From Curvibacter sp. GWA2_64_110 (GTDB taxonomy: Bacteria > Pseudomonadota > Gammaproteobacteria > Burkholderiales > Burkholderiaceae_C), in the NCBI GenBank assembly GCA_001797315.1, contig MGPC01000003.1, positions 62,001 to 126,000 of the forward strand: DNA of 64,000 bases. The letters run 5' to 3'. A program made the translations under genes and the position numbers. The notes under the pieces were generated by a model that worked only from the letters and a program-made list of their open reading frames with translations, did not search any database and had not been told where the DNA came from. Each line of letters begins with the position of its first letter. The first letter of the stretch is position 1. Shown here in pieces: positions 27,604 to 36,407 of the stretch.

Positions 27604-29031
27604 TTACAGCGCGAAGATCTTGCCCGGGTTCATGATGTTCTTCGGGTCGAGCGCGCGCTTGATGGTGCGCATCATGTCCACCGCGCCGCTGCCGGCTTCG
27701 GTCAGCAGGAAGTCCATCTTGTGCAGGCCCACGCCGTGCTCGCCGGTGCAGGTGCCACCCAGCTGGAGGGCACGCGCCACCAGCTTGTGGTTCAGCACTT
27801 CGGCGATCTCGCGTTCCTGCGGCAATTCGGGGTCGATCAGGTAGCCGAAGTGGAAGTTGCCGTCGCCCACGTGGCCGACCAGGAAGTAGGGGATGCCGGT
27901 GGCATCGGCCTCGGCCACCGAGTCGAGCAGGCAGTCGGCCAGGCGCGAGATCGGCACGCAGGTGTCGGTGCTGATGGCGCGGCAGCCCGGCTTGCTCTGG
28001 ATGGCGGCGAAGTAGGCGTTGTGCCGCGCGGTCCACAGGCGGGTGCGCTCCTCGGGCGTGACGGCCCACTCGAAGGCATTGCCGCCGTGCTCGGTGGCAA
28101 TCTCCTGCACCGTCTCGGCCTGCTCCTTCACGCTGGCCGGCGAGCCGTGGAACTCCATCAGCAGCAGCGGCTCTTCGCGCAGGCCGAGCTTGGCGTAGGC
28201 GTTGACCATGCGCACGGTGTGGGCGTCGATCAGTTCCACGCGCGCAATCGGAATGCCCATCTGGATGATCTGGATGGTGGTGCGCACCGCGGCCTCGATG
28301 CTCGGGAACGAGCAGATGGCGGCCGAGATCGCCTCCGGCAGCGGGTAGAGCTTGAGGGTGATCTCGGTCATGATGCCCAGCGTGCCTTCGCTGCCCACCA
28401 TCAGGCGTGTCAGGTCGTAGCCGGCGCTGCTTTTCTTGGCGCGCGTGCCGGTGCGGATGACTTCGCCGCTGGCAGTCACCACTTCCAGGCCGAGCACGTT
28501 CTCGCGCATGGTGCCGTAGCGCACGGCGTTGGTGCCGGAGGCACGGGTGGCGCTCATGCCGCCGATGCTGGCGTCGGCGCCGGGGTCGATCGGGAAGAAC
28601 AGGCCGGTGCTCTTGATCTCGTCGTTGAGCTGCTTGCGCGTCACGCCGGCTTGCACCGTGACCGTCAGGTCTTCGGCGTTGACCGAGAGGATCTTGTTCA
28701 TGCGGCTGACGTCGATGCTGATGCCGCCCTGCACCGCCAGCAGATGGCCTTCGAGCGAGGAGCCGACGCCGAACGGAATCACCGGCACGCTGTGCTCGCT
28801 GGCCAGCTTGACGGCGTCGGCCACGTCGGTCGTGCTTTCGGCAAACACCACGGCAGCCGGCGGCGGCACGGTGGTGTAGGCCGATTCGTCGCGGCCGTGC
28901 TGCTCGCGCACCACCTGCGCGGTGGAGCAGCGCTCGCCGAAGCGCGCCTTGAAGGCATCGATCAGCGCCTGCGGCACCTCGCGCTGATGGACATCGGGCA
29001 ACAGGTGGGCGGCTTGCGCGGGTGCGTTCAT
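27604..29031 (-). CDS. FAD-linked oxidase, D-lactate/glycolate dehydrogenase type
   Basis: 475-residue flavoenzyme of the PCMH/GlcD-Dld family. The FAD-binding loop is PFGVGSSLEGH near residues 86-96, with GADASIGGMSATRASGTNAVRYG following. The C-terminal oxidase domain has the histidine motif CTGEHGVGLHKMDFL and ends LDPKNIMNPGKIFAL. This layout is that of cytochrome-linked D-lactate dehydrogenases, which feed electrons to the respiratory chain. The ATG at 29031 is preceded by GGAG ten bases away. Divergent from the adenosyltransferase gene. Confidence 0.9.
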   Translation of the reverse strand: MNAPAQAAHLLPDVHQREVPQALIDAFKARFGERCSTAQVVREQHGRDESAYTTVPPPAAVVFAESTTDVADAVKLASEHSVPVIPFGVGSSLEGHLLAVQGGISIDVSRMNKILSVNAEDLTVTVQAGVTRKQLNDEIKSTGLFFPIDPGADASIGGMSATRASGTNAVRYGTMRENVLGLEVVTASGEVIRTGTRAKKSSAGYDLTRLMVGSEGTLGIMTEITLKLYPLPEAISAAICSFPSIEAAVRTTIQIIQMGIPIARVELIDAHTVRMVNAYAKLGLREEPLLLMEFHGSPASVKEQAETVQEIATEHGGNAFEWAVTPEERTRLWTARHNAYFAAIQSKPGCRAISTDTCVPISRLADCLLDSVAEADATGIPYFLVGHVGDGNFHFGYLIDPELPQEREIAEVLNHKLVARALQLGGTCTGEHGVGLHKMDFLLTEAGSGAVDMMRTIKRALDPKNIMNPGKIFAL

Positions 29032-29149
29032 GAGAGGGTCTCCGGACGGGAAAAACCAGCGCCTCGTCGGGGGCTGGGGAATAATCGTGTTTTCTGGGCC
29101 GGCGTGTGCTGGACCCTGCCAACCCGTATTTTGATCCAAGGTTGCCATC

Positions 29150-29716
29150 ATGGGAAATCGCCTGACGCAAATCGCTACCCGCACCGGAGACAACGGCACC
29201 ACCGGCCTGGGCGACAACACCCGTGTCTCCAAGAACAGCCTGCGTGTGCATGCCATGGGCGACGTGGATGAACTCAACTCCCACATCGGCGTGCTGCTGT
29301 GCGAAGAGATGCCGCCCGATGTGCGCACGCTGCTGGTGGAGATCCAGCACCAGTTGTTCAACCTGGGCGGCGAGCTGTCCATCCCCGGCTACGAGTTGCT
29401 CAAGCCCGAGGCCGTGCTGGCGCTGGACGAGGCGCTGGCGACATACAACGAACAACTGCCGCGCCTGCAGGAATTCATTCTGCCGGCCGGTACGCGCGCA
29501 GCGGCGCTGGCCCACGTCTGCCGCACCGTGGCGCGCCGAGCCGAGCGTGCCACCGTGGCGCTGGGCAGCGAGGAGACGCTGAAGGAAACGCCGCGCCAGT
29601 ACCTCAACCGCCTCTCCGACCTGATGTTCGTGCTGGCGCGCGTGCTCAACCGCATGAACGGAGGCGACGACGTCTACTGGAAGAGCGAGCGGCTGGCAAA
29701 TACCGCCGCCGATTGA
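29150..29716 (+). CDS. Cob(I)yrinic acid a,c-diamide adenosyltransferase, PduO type
   Basis: 188-residue ATP:corrinoid adenosyltransferase making coenzyme B12. Signatures: ATP loop TRTGDNGTTGLGDNTRVSKN near residues 11-30, GDVDELNSHIGV, and the C-terminal RQYLNRLSDLMFVLARVLN, all diagnostic of the PduO family. Full length. Convergent with the uracil permease, separated by a terminator hairpin. Confidence 0.94.
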   Translation: MGNRLTQIATRTGDNGTTGLGDNTRVSKNSLRVHAMGDVDELNSHIGVLLCEEMPPDVRTLLVEIQHQLFNLGGELSIPGYELLKPEAVLALDEALATYNEQLPRLQEFILPAGTRAAALAHVCRTVARRAERATVALGSEETLKETPRQYLNRLSDLMFVLARVLNRMNGGDDVYWKSERLANTAAD

Positions 29717-29732
29717 CGCTGCAAACAAAAAC

Positions 29733-29757
29733 GCCCGTCGGGGCAGATCCGGCGGGC
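29733..29757 (-). terminator. Rho-independent terminator of uracil permease gene
   Basis: GCCCGCCGG / CCGACGGGC stem with a seven-base loop and one mismatch, followed on the minus strand by GTTTTTGTTTG. It lies 28 bp beyond the permease stop; on the plus strand it lacks a U-run. Confidence 0.75.
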
Positions 29758-29784
29758 GCGAGCAGCTGCTGAATTGATAGCGAC

Positions 29785-31071
29785 TTAGCGTTTGCGGTTC
29801 AGCAGCGCGTACAGCAGGATGGCGCCGAAGGTGGCAGTGCCGATGCCGCCTAGCGCGAACTGGCCGAACTTGAGCGTGAAGTCGCCGGTGCCCAGCACCA
29901 GCGTGATGGCAGCGACGATCAGGTTCTTGTTCTCGCTGAAGTCCACCTTGTTGTCGACCCAGATCTTGGCACCGGCCACCGCAATGAGGCCGAACACCAC
30001 GATCGAGACACCACCCATCACCGGCAGCGGGATGGCCTGGATCACGGCACCGAACTTCGGTGAAAAGCCCAGCAGCACCGCCAGCAGTGCGGCGACAACG
30101 AAGATGGCGGTGGAGTAGATCTTGGTGGCGGCCATGACGCCGATGTTCTCGGCGTAGGTGGTGACGCCGGTGCCGCCGGCGGCACCGCTGACCATGGTGG
30201 CCACGCCGTCGCCGATGAAAGCGCGGCCCATGTAGGCGTCCAGGTTGCGGCCGGTCATGGCGGTCACGGCCTTGATGTGGCCCAGGTTTTCGGCCACCAG
30301 GATGATGGCCACCGGCGCGATCAGCAGCATGGCGCTGGCGTTGAACACCGGCGCCGTGAAGTTGGGCAGGCCGAACCAGGCGGCGTTGAGCACGCCCGAC
30401 AGGTCGAGCGGCTTGCCCAGGCCGAGGCCGTTGGTCAGCACGGCGTAGATGATGCTGGCCACGATCAGGCCGACCAGAATCAGCAGGCGCTGCACCATGC
30501 CGCGCGTCAGCACCGCCACCAGGCCGACGCAAACGAAGGTCACCAGTTGCATCCAGCTGTCGAAGTTGCTCGCCGCCATGTTCTTGACCGGGATGCCGGC
30601 CAGGTTCAGGCCGATCACCGCCACCACGGCGCCGGTCACCACCGGCGGCATGAAGCGTTCGATCCAGCCGGTGCCGATGGCCTGCACCACCAGGCCGATC
30701 AGCACGTAGACCGCGCCGCAGGCAATGATGCCGCCCAGCGCGACGCCGAGGTTGGCGTTCGGCCCCTTGCCGGCGTAGGCGGTGGCGGCGATCACCACGC
30801 CGATGAAAGCGAAGCTCGAACCCAGGTAGCTCGGCACCTTGCCCCCGGTGACGAGGAAGAAGATCAGCGTGCCGATGCCGCTCATCAGGATGGCGATGTT
30901 GGGGTCGAAGCCCATCAGGATGGGCGCCAGCACAGTGGCACCGAACATGGCGATCACGTGCTGCACGCCCATGACGGCGGTTTGCGGCCAGGGCAGGCGC
31001 TCGTCGGGGCCGATCACCCCGCCTTGCTGCAGTACCTCGGCGCTCTTTTCGGTCCATTGAAACAGACTCAT
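29785..31071 (-). CDS. uraA: Uracil permease (NCS2/UraA family)
   Basis: 428-residue inner-membrane uracil:proton symporter of the nucleobase NCS2 family, about 14 helices. Landmarks: QHVIAMFGATVLAPILMG, SSFAFIGVV, the family motif in VAENLGHIKAVTAMTGRNLD with its acidic residue, and GVTTYAENIGVMAATKI. ATG at 31071 with AAGGAG upstream. Divergent from upp with 131 bp between, so import and salvage of uracil are paired. Some relatives carry xanthine, but the upp neighbour favours uracil. Confidence 0.92.
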   Translation of the reverse strand: MSLFQWTEKSAEVLQQGGVIGPDERLPWPQTAVMGVQHVIAMFGATVLAPILMGFDPNIAILMSGIGTLIFFLVTGGKVPSYLGSSFAFIGVVIAATAYAGKGPNANLGVALGGIIACGAVYVLIGLVVQAIGTGWIERFMPPVVTGAVVAVIGLNLAGIPVKNMAASNFDSWMQLVTFVCVGLVAVLTRGMVQRLLILVGLIVASIIYAVLTNGLGLGKPLDLSGVLNAAWFGLPNFTAPVFNASAMLLIAPVAIILVAENLGHIKAVTAMTGRNLDAYMGRAFIGDGVATMVSGAAGGTGVTTYAENIGVMAATKIYSTAIFVVAALLAVLLGFSPKFGAVIQAIPLPVMGGVSIVVFGLIAVAGAKIWVDNKVDFSENKNLIVAAITLVLGTGDFTLKFGQFALGGIGTATFGAILLYALLNRKR

Positions 31072-31202
31072 TCTTCTCTCCTTGGGTTGTGGTGGGCCGA
31101 TGCTAGGCGATTTGCCGCCAAACGCCCAGCAAATGCGCCCATCGTCGCAAATTGAGGCAAGATCGGCGTTGTTTTTCAATCGTCTGCAGGAAGCTCCGGA
31201 CC

Positions 31203-31856
<654 letters not shown>

Positions 31857-31883
31857 GAGCGCTGCCTGCCCTGTGGCAGACGA

Positions 31884-32771
31884 TCAGGCGACGAAGCGCG
31901 CCACCTCGGCCAGCACCTGTTCGTCTTTCAGGATCTTGGCGTGGCCCAGGCCTTCGGTGGCCAGCAGCTGCGCGCCGGTGATGGCGCGGCTGTAAGCCTG
32001 GCCGTCGGCAAAGCGGTTGATGCGGTCGCCACGGTCGTGCACCACCAGCGTCGGCACGGGGATGCGCGGGCCGACCGCCTGCGGCTCGAACTGCGGCATC
32101 AGAATGCCCTCGCGCGCCTCGACGCGCTGCTGCAGGGCGGCGCGTGTGGCCTCGCTCAGGCCGAACATGCGCGCGAACAGCCGGGTGTATTCATGCGGCG
32201 AAGCCGGTGGTGCCAGCATCACCAGCCGCTGCGGACGCAGGCCGCGGCTGATGGCGTAGGCGGCCGCGTTGGCGCCCAGCGAATGCGCCACCACCGCGTG
32301 CAAGGGATGCCCCTGCTGCTGCAGGCGCGCGGCCAGGTACTCCACGGCACGGGCGAACTGCGGCAGGTTGCTGACCGCGCCGCTGCTGCGGCCGTGCGCC
32401 GGCATGTCCACCATGACCGGCTGCAGGCCCTGTGCACGCAACACCTCCGCCAGCGCCAGCATCTGGCCGGCATGGCCGCCCCAGCCGTGCACCAGCAGCA
32501 CCACCGGCCCGGTGGCGGCCTGCGTGTAGAGCGTCAGGCCGGCGCGCTCGAACGGCCAACGTTCGACCTGCCAGCCGGCCGGCCAGCTGCGCTGCCGGCT
32601 CAGCCCGCGCAAGGGGCGCGCCGGCAGCGGCGTGCCGAACAGGCGGTAGGCGGCGCGTACGGCCAGGCTGGGCCACAGGCGTTGCGAGGCGCCCAGACCC
32701 AGGCGGAACAGCCGCATCGCAGGGCTGTCGCCGAAATAGGTGGGGGACGATGTGGGGGTGGGGGGTGTCAT
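31884..32771 (-). CDS. Alpha/beta fold hydrolase
   Basis: 295-residue predicted hydrolase. Oxyanion motif LLVHGWGGHAGQM near residues 92-104, nucleophile Ser in VAHSLGANAAAY, Asp in VVHDRGDRIN and His in EGLGHAKIL. No signal peptide, although the N-terminal 60 residues are basic and hydrophobic. AGGAG precedes the ATG. It is the second gene after a 37-residue membrane protein, and a TetR operator precedes that small gene; TetR control is likely. Confidence 0.88.
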   Translation of the reverse strand: MTPPTPTSSPTYFGDSPAMRLFRLGLGASQRLWPSLAVRAAYRLFGTPLPARPLRGLSRQRSWPAGWQVERWPFERAGLTLYTQAATGPVVLLVHGWGGHAGQMLALAEVLRAQGLQPVMVDMPAHGRSSGAVSNLPQFARAVEYLAARLQQQGHPLHAVVAHSLGANAAAYAISRGLRPQRLVMLAPPASPHEYTRLFARMFGLSEATRAALQQRVEAREGILMPQFEPQAVGPRIPVPTLVVHDRGDRINRFADGQAYSRAITGAQLLATEGLGHAKILKDEQVLAEVARFVA

Positions 32772-32817
32772 GACAGTCTCCTGCAGGCGCGCGGCGCGAC
32801 GTGACCTGGGTTGGGGC

Positions 32818-32931
32818 TCAATAGAAAATCCAGTCGCTGTTGCTGTGCGGCAGGTAACGCAGCGAGGCGAAGGCGGCGATCACGCCGCGGATCAGCAGGT
32901 AAAGGCCGAGGCCGGAAAAGACGATCCACAT
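32818..32931 (-). CDS. Small membrane protein (37 residues)
   Basis: A short gene: MWIVFSGLGLYLLIRGVIAA followed by FASLRYLPHSNSDWIFY and a TGA stop. One transmembrane segment covers residues 3-22. An AAAGGAAC ribosome site sits seven bases before the ATG, and an 18-bp palindromic operator lies 13 bases beyond the start codon on the 5' side. The regulatory context makes it likely to be real although it is very small. Function unknown. Confidence 0.65.
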   Translation of the reverse strand: MWIVFSGLGLYLLIRGVIAAFASLRYLPHSNSDWIFY

Positions 32932-32944
32932 GGCAGTTCCTTTC

Positions 32945-32962
32945 TTCGCACGATCGTGCGAA
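32945..32962. promoter_or_regulatory. Palindromic operator O1 of the TetR regulator
   Basis: Perfect 18-bp palindrome TTCGCACGATCGTGCGAA upstream of the 37-residue gene. It matches O2 (33639-33656) at 15 of 18 positions, so both are probably bound by the TetR protein encoded between them. Confidence 0.75.
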
Positions 32963-33017
32963 ATGTGGGCGGGTCAATAAACGGGATGGGCATCAGAGTC
33001 AAGTGGTGGTGGAGGGC

Positions 33018-33626
33018 TTAAGCCTGGTAGCTCTGCAGCAGGCGCTGCCAGGTGGCCGTGGCGCGCTCGGCGGCAGTCGGGTCGCGCAGGAAGCGTGCGT
33101 CGTGCAGCAAGCCGATGGCGATGCCGTAGATCTCGCCGACCAGTTGCTCGGGCACGGTGTCGGATTTCAGGTGGCCGGCTTCCACCGCCTGCAGCACGGT
33201 GCGGCGCAGGGCGGCACGCCAGCGCGAAATTTCCTGGAACAGCAGGTCGCGCAGCTCGCCTTCGCGGTCGTCCAGTTCGAAAGCGCCGGCGGTGAAAATG
33301 CAGCCGCTTTGAACTTCGACGTCGCGCATGCGCACGATCCAGCGCCGCACGATCTCGTCCAGCCGCGGCAGCCCCTTGGGTTTTTGCATCGCGGGCACGA
33401 ACACGTCGGCCAGGAAGCGCCGGCCGAATTCCTCGATCACCGCCTTCTGCAGCGCCTCGCGCGAGCCGACGCGCGAGAACACACCGCTCTTGGACAGGCC
33501 GATACGATCGGCCACCGCCTGCAGCGTCAAGGCCTCCAGCCCCTCGGCCGCGGCGAGGTCGAGCGCGGCGCCGACGATGGCGGCGCGCGTCATTTCGCTC
33601 TTGGCAGTTTTAGCTTTCAGGTTCAT
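33018..33626 (-). CDS. TetR family transcriptional repressor
   Basis: 202-residue regulator. The N-terminal helix-turn-helix is TRAAIVGAALDLAAAEGLEALTLQAVADRIGLSKSGVFSRVGSREAL; the C-terminal ligand domain contains a Cys (QSGCIFTAGAFELDDREGELRD), as in the family often annotated TetR_C_13-like. It lies between two matching palindromes, one before its own start and one before the 37-residue gene, suggesting autorepression and repression of the hydrolase unit. Confidence 0.92.
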   Translation of the reverse strand: MNLKAKTAKSEMTRAAIVGAALDLAAAEGLEALTLQAVADRIGLSKSGVFSRVGSREALQKAVIEEFGRRFLADVFVPAMQKPKGLPRLDEIVRRWIVRMRDVEVQSGCIFTAGAFELDDREGELRDLLFQEISRWRAALRRTVLQAVEAGHLKSDTVPEQLVGEIYGIAIGLLHDARFLRDPTAAERATATWQRLLQSYQA

Positions 33627-33638
33627 GGTGCTTGCAAT

Positions 33639-33656
33639 TTAGCACATTCGTGCGAA
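33639..33656. promoter_or_regulatory. Operator O2, TetR autoregulatory site
   Basis: TTAGCACATTCGTGCGAA, an imperfect palindrome 13 bases from the TetR start codon, sharing the half-site CGTGCGAA with O1. Confidence 0.7.
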
Positions 33657-33697
33657 ATTGCAAGCCAGCCCGAAAAAAACCATTGTCCAAGGGGGCT

Positions 33698-34216
33698 TCA
33701 GGCCAGCCGGAACAGGCTGATCTCGACCCGGTCCGGGTGGCGGGCGCCGGTGCCGACGAACAGGCTGTCGGTCAGCCAAGCCAGCTTCGGTGAGGACACC
33801 TCGAAGCTGGGCACGCAGCGGAAGTAGATGGCCGCCGGGTCGACCACCTCGCCGCGCACCAGCCGGGCGATGTCGGCCGCGCTGCCGCGGCGCAGGGCGC
33901 GGTTTTGCACGTAGACATGTTCACCGGCGAACTCCGGGCCGTCGAGCTCGATGATGTAGCGCGCATCGAGATCGGCGGCGGTGTCCGACACCACCAGCTG
34001 GAAGTCGGCACCGCCGGCCAGCACGCGGCCGTTGAGTTGCGGACCGCGCAGCGTGCCACCGGTGATGGGGATGATGCGCCGTTTGCCGCGGCTGTTGAGG
34101 CCGGTGATGGTGCCGGCTTCGATGGGCGTGGCGACGAAGACCGTGAGGTCGGCCACGTGCTCAAGGGCGGGGGCGGGAAGTGTCGCCATGGCGGTTGCTG
34201 GAGTTGTCGGGTTCAT
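33698..34216 (-). CDS. DUF3237 domain protein
   Basis: 172-residue protein of the DUF3237 family, a small beta-barrel of unknown function. Recognised from the pattern GTITGLNSRGKRRIIPITGGTLRGP, then GRVLAGGADFQLV and DARYIIELDGPEFAGEHVYVQNRALRRG. The ATG at 34216 is a compromise: an ATG at 34186 would remove a Pro/Ala-rich leader. The divergent acetoacetyl-CoA synthetase starts only 17 bp away, so the promoters must overlap the two genes. Confidence 0.78.
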   Translation of the reverse strand: MNPTTPATAMATLPAPALEHVADLTVFVATPIEAGTITGLNSRGKRRIIPITGGTLRGPQLNGRVLAGGADFQLVVSDTAADLDARYIIELDGPEFAGEHVYVQNRALRRGSAADIARLVRGEVVDPAAIYFRCVPSFEVSSPKLAWLTDSLFVGTGARHPDRVEISLFRLA

Positions 34217-34232
34217 GCCATTATCCGTGCCC

Positions 34233-36341
34233 ATGACTGCACCCTACATTCCCCAGATCCGCCTCTACCAGAACTGGCTGCGCGAGACACGCAGCCTGTC
34301 GTTTGATTCCTACGATGCCTTGTGGCGCTGGTCGGTGACCGACCTGGACGCCTTCTGGCAAAGCATCTGGGACTACTTCGATCTGCAATCGCCGACAGCG
34401 CACACGGCGGCGCTGGCCGACAACAGGATGCCGGGCGCGCGCTGGTTTCCCGGTGCCCAGGTGAACTACGCGCAGCAGGTGTTCCGCCATGTCGAGGCGG
34501 CGCATGCCGCCGGTTTCCCGGCGCTGGTCAGCCACAACGAGAAGAGCCTGGCCAGTGGCGCGCCGGCGCGCGAACTGAGCTGGCCCGAGTTGCGCCGGCA
34601 AGTGGCGTCGCTGGCGCTGCACCTGCAGGCCCAGGGCCTGCAGCCGGGTGACCGCGTGGCGGCCTACCTGCCCAACATTCCGGAGGCCATGGTGGCCTTT
34701 CTGGCGGTGGTGAGCCTGGGCGGCGTGTGGAGCATCTGCGCGCCCGACATGGGCACCGCGGCGGTGCTGGACCGCTTCAAGCAGATCGAGCCCAAGGTGC
34801 TGATCGCCTGCGACGGCGTGACCTATGGCGGGCGCGACTTCGACCGCCGCGACGTGGTGGCCGAGCTGTGCGCCGCCCTGCCCAGCGTGCAGCACGTGAT
34901 CCTGCACAACAATCTCGGTCTGCCGCCGATTGCTCCTGATTCGATAGCTGGTAGCGCAATGTTGACAAGCGCTACAGCCCGAAATGATGCCGAAACCGCA
35001 GCGTTCGCGCCGCGCTGGCTGCCGTTCGATCACCCGCTGTGGATCGTCTATTCCAGCGGCACCACCGGCCTGCCCAAGCCCATCGTGCACGGCCATGGCG
35101 GCACCGTGCTGGTGGCGCTGGCGCTCAAGACCCTGCACAACGACGTCGGCTGCAGTTACGAGGCCAACTCGTATGGCGAGCGCTACCACTGGTACAGCTC
35201 GACCGGCTGGGTGATGTGGAACGCGCAGATGAGCGGCTTACTCAACGGCACCACCTGCTGCATCTTTGACGGCAGCCCTGGCGGTAGCACGGTCGACGCT
35301 GCCGGCAACAAGGTGGCGCCGGACTGGACCACGCTGTGGCGCTTCGGCGCCGCGGTCGGCGCCACGTTCTTCGGTGCCGGCGCGGCCTTTTTCGCCAACT
35401 GCCTGAAGGCCGGCATCGACCTTTCCCGCATCGAGGGCCTGCGCCAGGTGCGCGCGCTCGGCACCACCGGCTCGCCGCTGAGCGAGGAGGCGCAGCGTTG
35501 GGGCACCGAACAGTTTGCCAAGATGGGCACCCCGGACATCTGGTGGTGCAATATTTCTGGTGGCACCGACTTCGCCGGCGCCTTCATCGGCGGCAACCGC
35601 GAGCTGCCTCAGGTGCCGGGCCAGATGCAGTGCCGCCTGCTCGGCTGCGCGGTGGAAGCCTGGAACGAGCAGGGCGAGCCGGTGGTCGATGCCGTGGGCG
35701 AACTGGTCTGTTCGCAACCGATTCCCAGCATGCCGCTGTATTTCTGGAATGACCGTGACAACCAACGGTATCTGGGCAGCTACTTCGACATGTACCCGGC
35801 CGGTCATGGCCGCCAGCCCGGTGGCGGCGACGGACCGGCGGCCATGGGGCCGGTGTGGCGCCATGGCGACTGGCTCAAGATCACGCCGCAGGGCGGCTGC
35901 ATCATCTACGGCCGCAGCGACGCCACCATCAACCGCCACGGCCTGCGCATGGGCACCAGCGAGCTCTACAGCGCGGTCGAGGGCCTGCCCGAGGTGCTGG
36001 ACTCGATGGTGGTTGACCTCGAATACCTGGGGCGCGAGAGCTACATGCCGCTGTTCGTGGTGCTGCGCGAAGGCCACACGCTGGACGCCGCCATGCAGGC
36101 GAAGATCAACGATGCGATCAAGACCGCGCTGTCGCCGCGTTTCGTGCCGAACGAAATCTTCCAGGTGGCCGAGATCCCGCGTACCCTGACCGGCAAGAAG
36201 CAGGAGTTGCCGATCAAGAAGCTGCTGCTGGGCCAGCCGCTGGAGAAGGTGGTGAACAAGGACGCCATGGCCAACGCCGGCTGCCTGGGCTGGTACGAGG
36301 CGTTTGCCCGCCAGCGGCAGGCGGCGCAGCCGGGCGTCTGA
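34233..36341 (+). CDS. aacS: Acetoacetyl-CoA synthetase
   Basis: 702-residue acyl-adenylate enzyme activating acetoacetate. N-terminal WLRETRSLSFDSYDALWRWS; AMP motif YSSGTTGLPKPIVHGHGG; GTTGSPLSEEAQRWG; A8 hinge GRSDATINRHGLRMGTSELYSAVE; acetylatable Lys655 in TLTGKKQELPIKKLL. About 20 residues (APDSIAGSAMLTSATARND) in the middle of the N-domain are encoded by a palindromic repeat and look like an insertion relative to the family. The family is normally about 650 residues. Confidence 0.92.
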   Translation: MTAPYIPQIRLYQNWLRETRSLSFDSYDALWRWSVTDLDAFWQSIWDYFDLQSPTAHTAALADNRMPGARWFPGAQVNYAQQVFRHVEAAHAAGFPALVSHNEKSLASGAPARELSWPELRRQVASLALHLQAQGLQPGDRVAAYLPNIPEAMVAFLAVVSLGGVWSICAPDMGTAAVLDRFKQIEPKVLIACDGVTYGGRDFDRRDVVAELCAALPSVQHVILHNNLGLPPIAPDSIAGSAMLTSATARNDAETAAFAPRWLPFDHPLWIVYSSGTTGLPKPIVHGHGGTVLVALALKTLHNDVGCSYEANSYGERYHWYSSTGWVMWNAQMSGLLNGTTCCIFDGSPGGSTVDAAGNKVAPDWTTLWRFGAAVGATFFGAGAAFFANCLKAGIDLSRIEGLRQVRALGTTGSPLSEEAQRWGTEQFAKMGTPDIWWCNISGGTDFAGAFIGGNRELPQVPGQMQCRLLGCAVEAWNEQGEPVVDAVGELVCSQPIPSMPLYFWNDRDNQRYLGSYFDMYPAGHGRQPGGGDGPAAMGPVWRHGDWLKITPQGGCIIYGRSDATINRHGLRMGTSELYSAVEGLPEVLDSMVVDLEYLGRESYMPLFVVLREGHTLDAAMQAKINDAIKTALSPRFVPNEIFQVAEIPRTLTGKKQELPIKKLLLGQPLEKVVNKDAMANAGCLGWYEAFARQRQAAQPGV
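34939..34985 (+). repeat. Palindromic repeat inside aacS
   Basis: Contains GATAGCTG and a hairpin GTAGCGC-N11-GCGCTAC (34951-34975). Related by its GATAGCTG core to the inverted element at 41201-41233. It keeps the reading frame of aacS open. Confidence 0.65.
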
Positions 36342-36407
36342 ACCGGGGCCCGCCGCGGACGTACCATGGCGCAGAAGACGTGAACATAAAAAGTTGGGAC
36401 ATGCGCC

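Noticed and set aside
29771..29795. GATAGCG-containing segment at the end of the uracil permease gene as another repeat copy
   Set aside because: Only a short core matches and no second arm is found; probably chance or a remnant.
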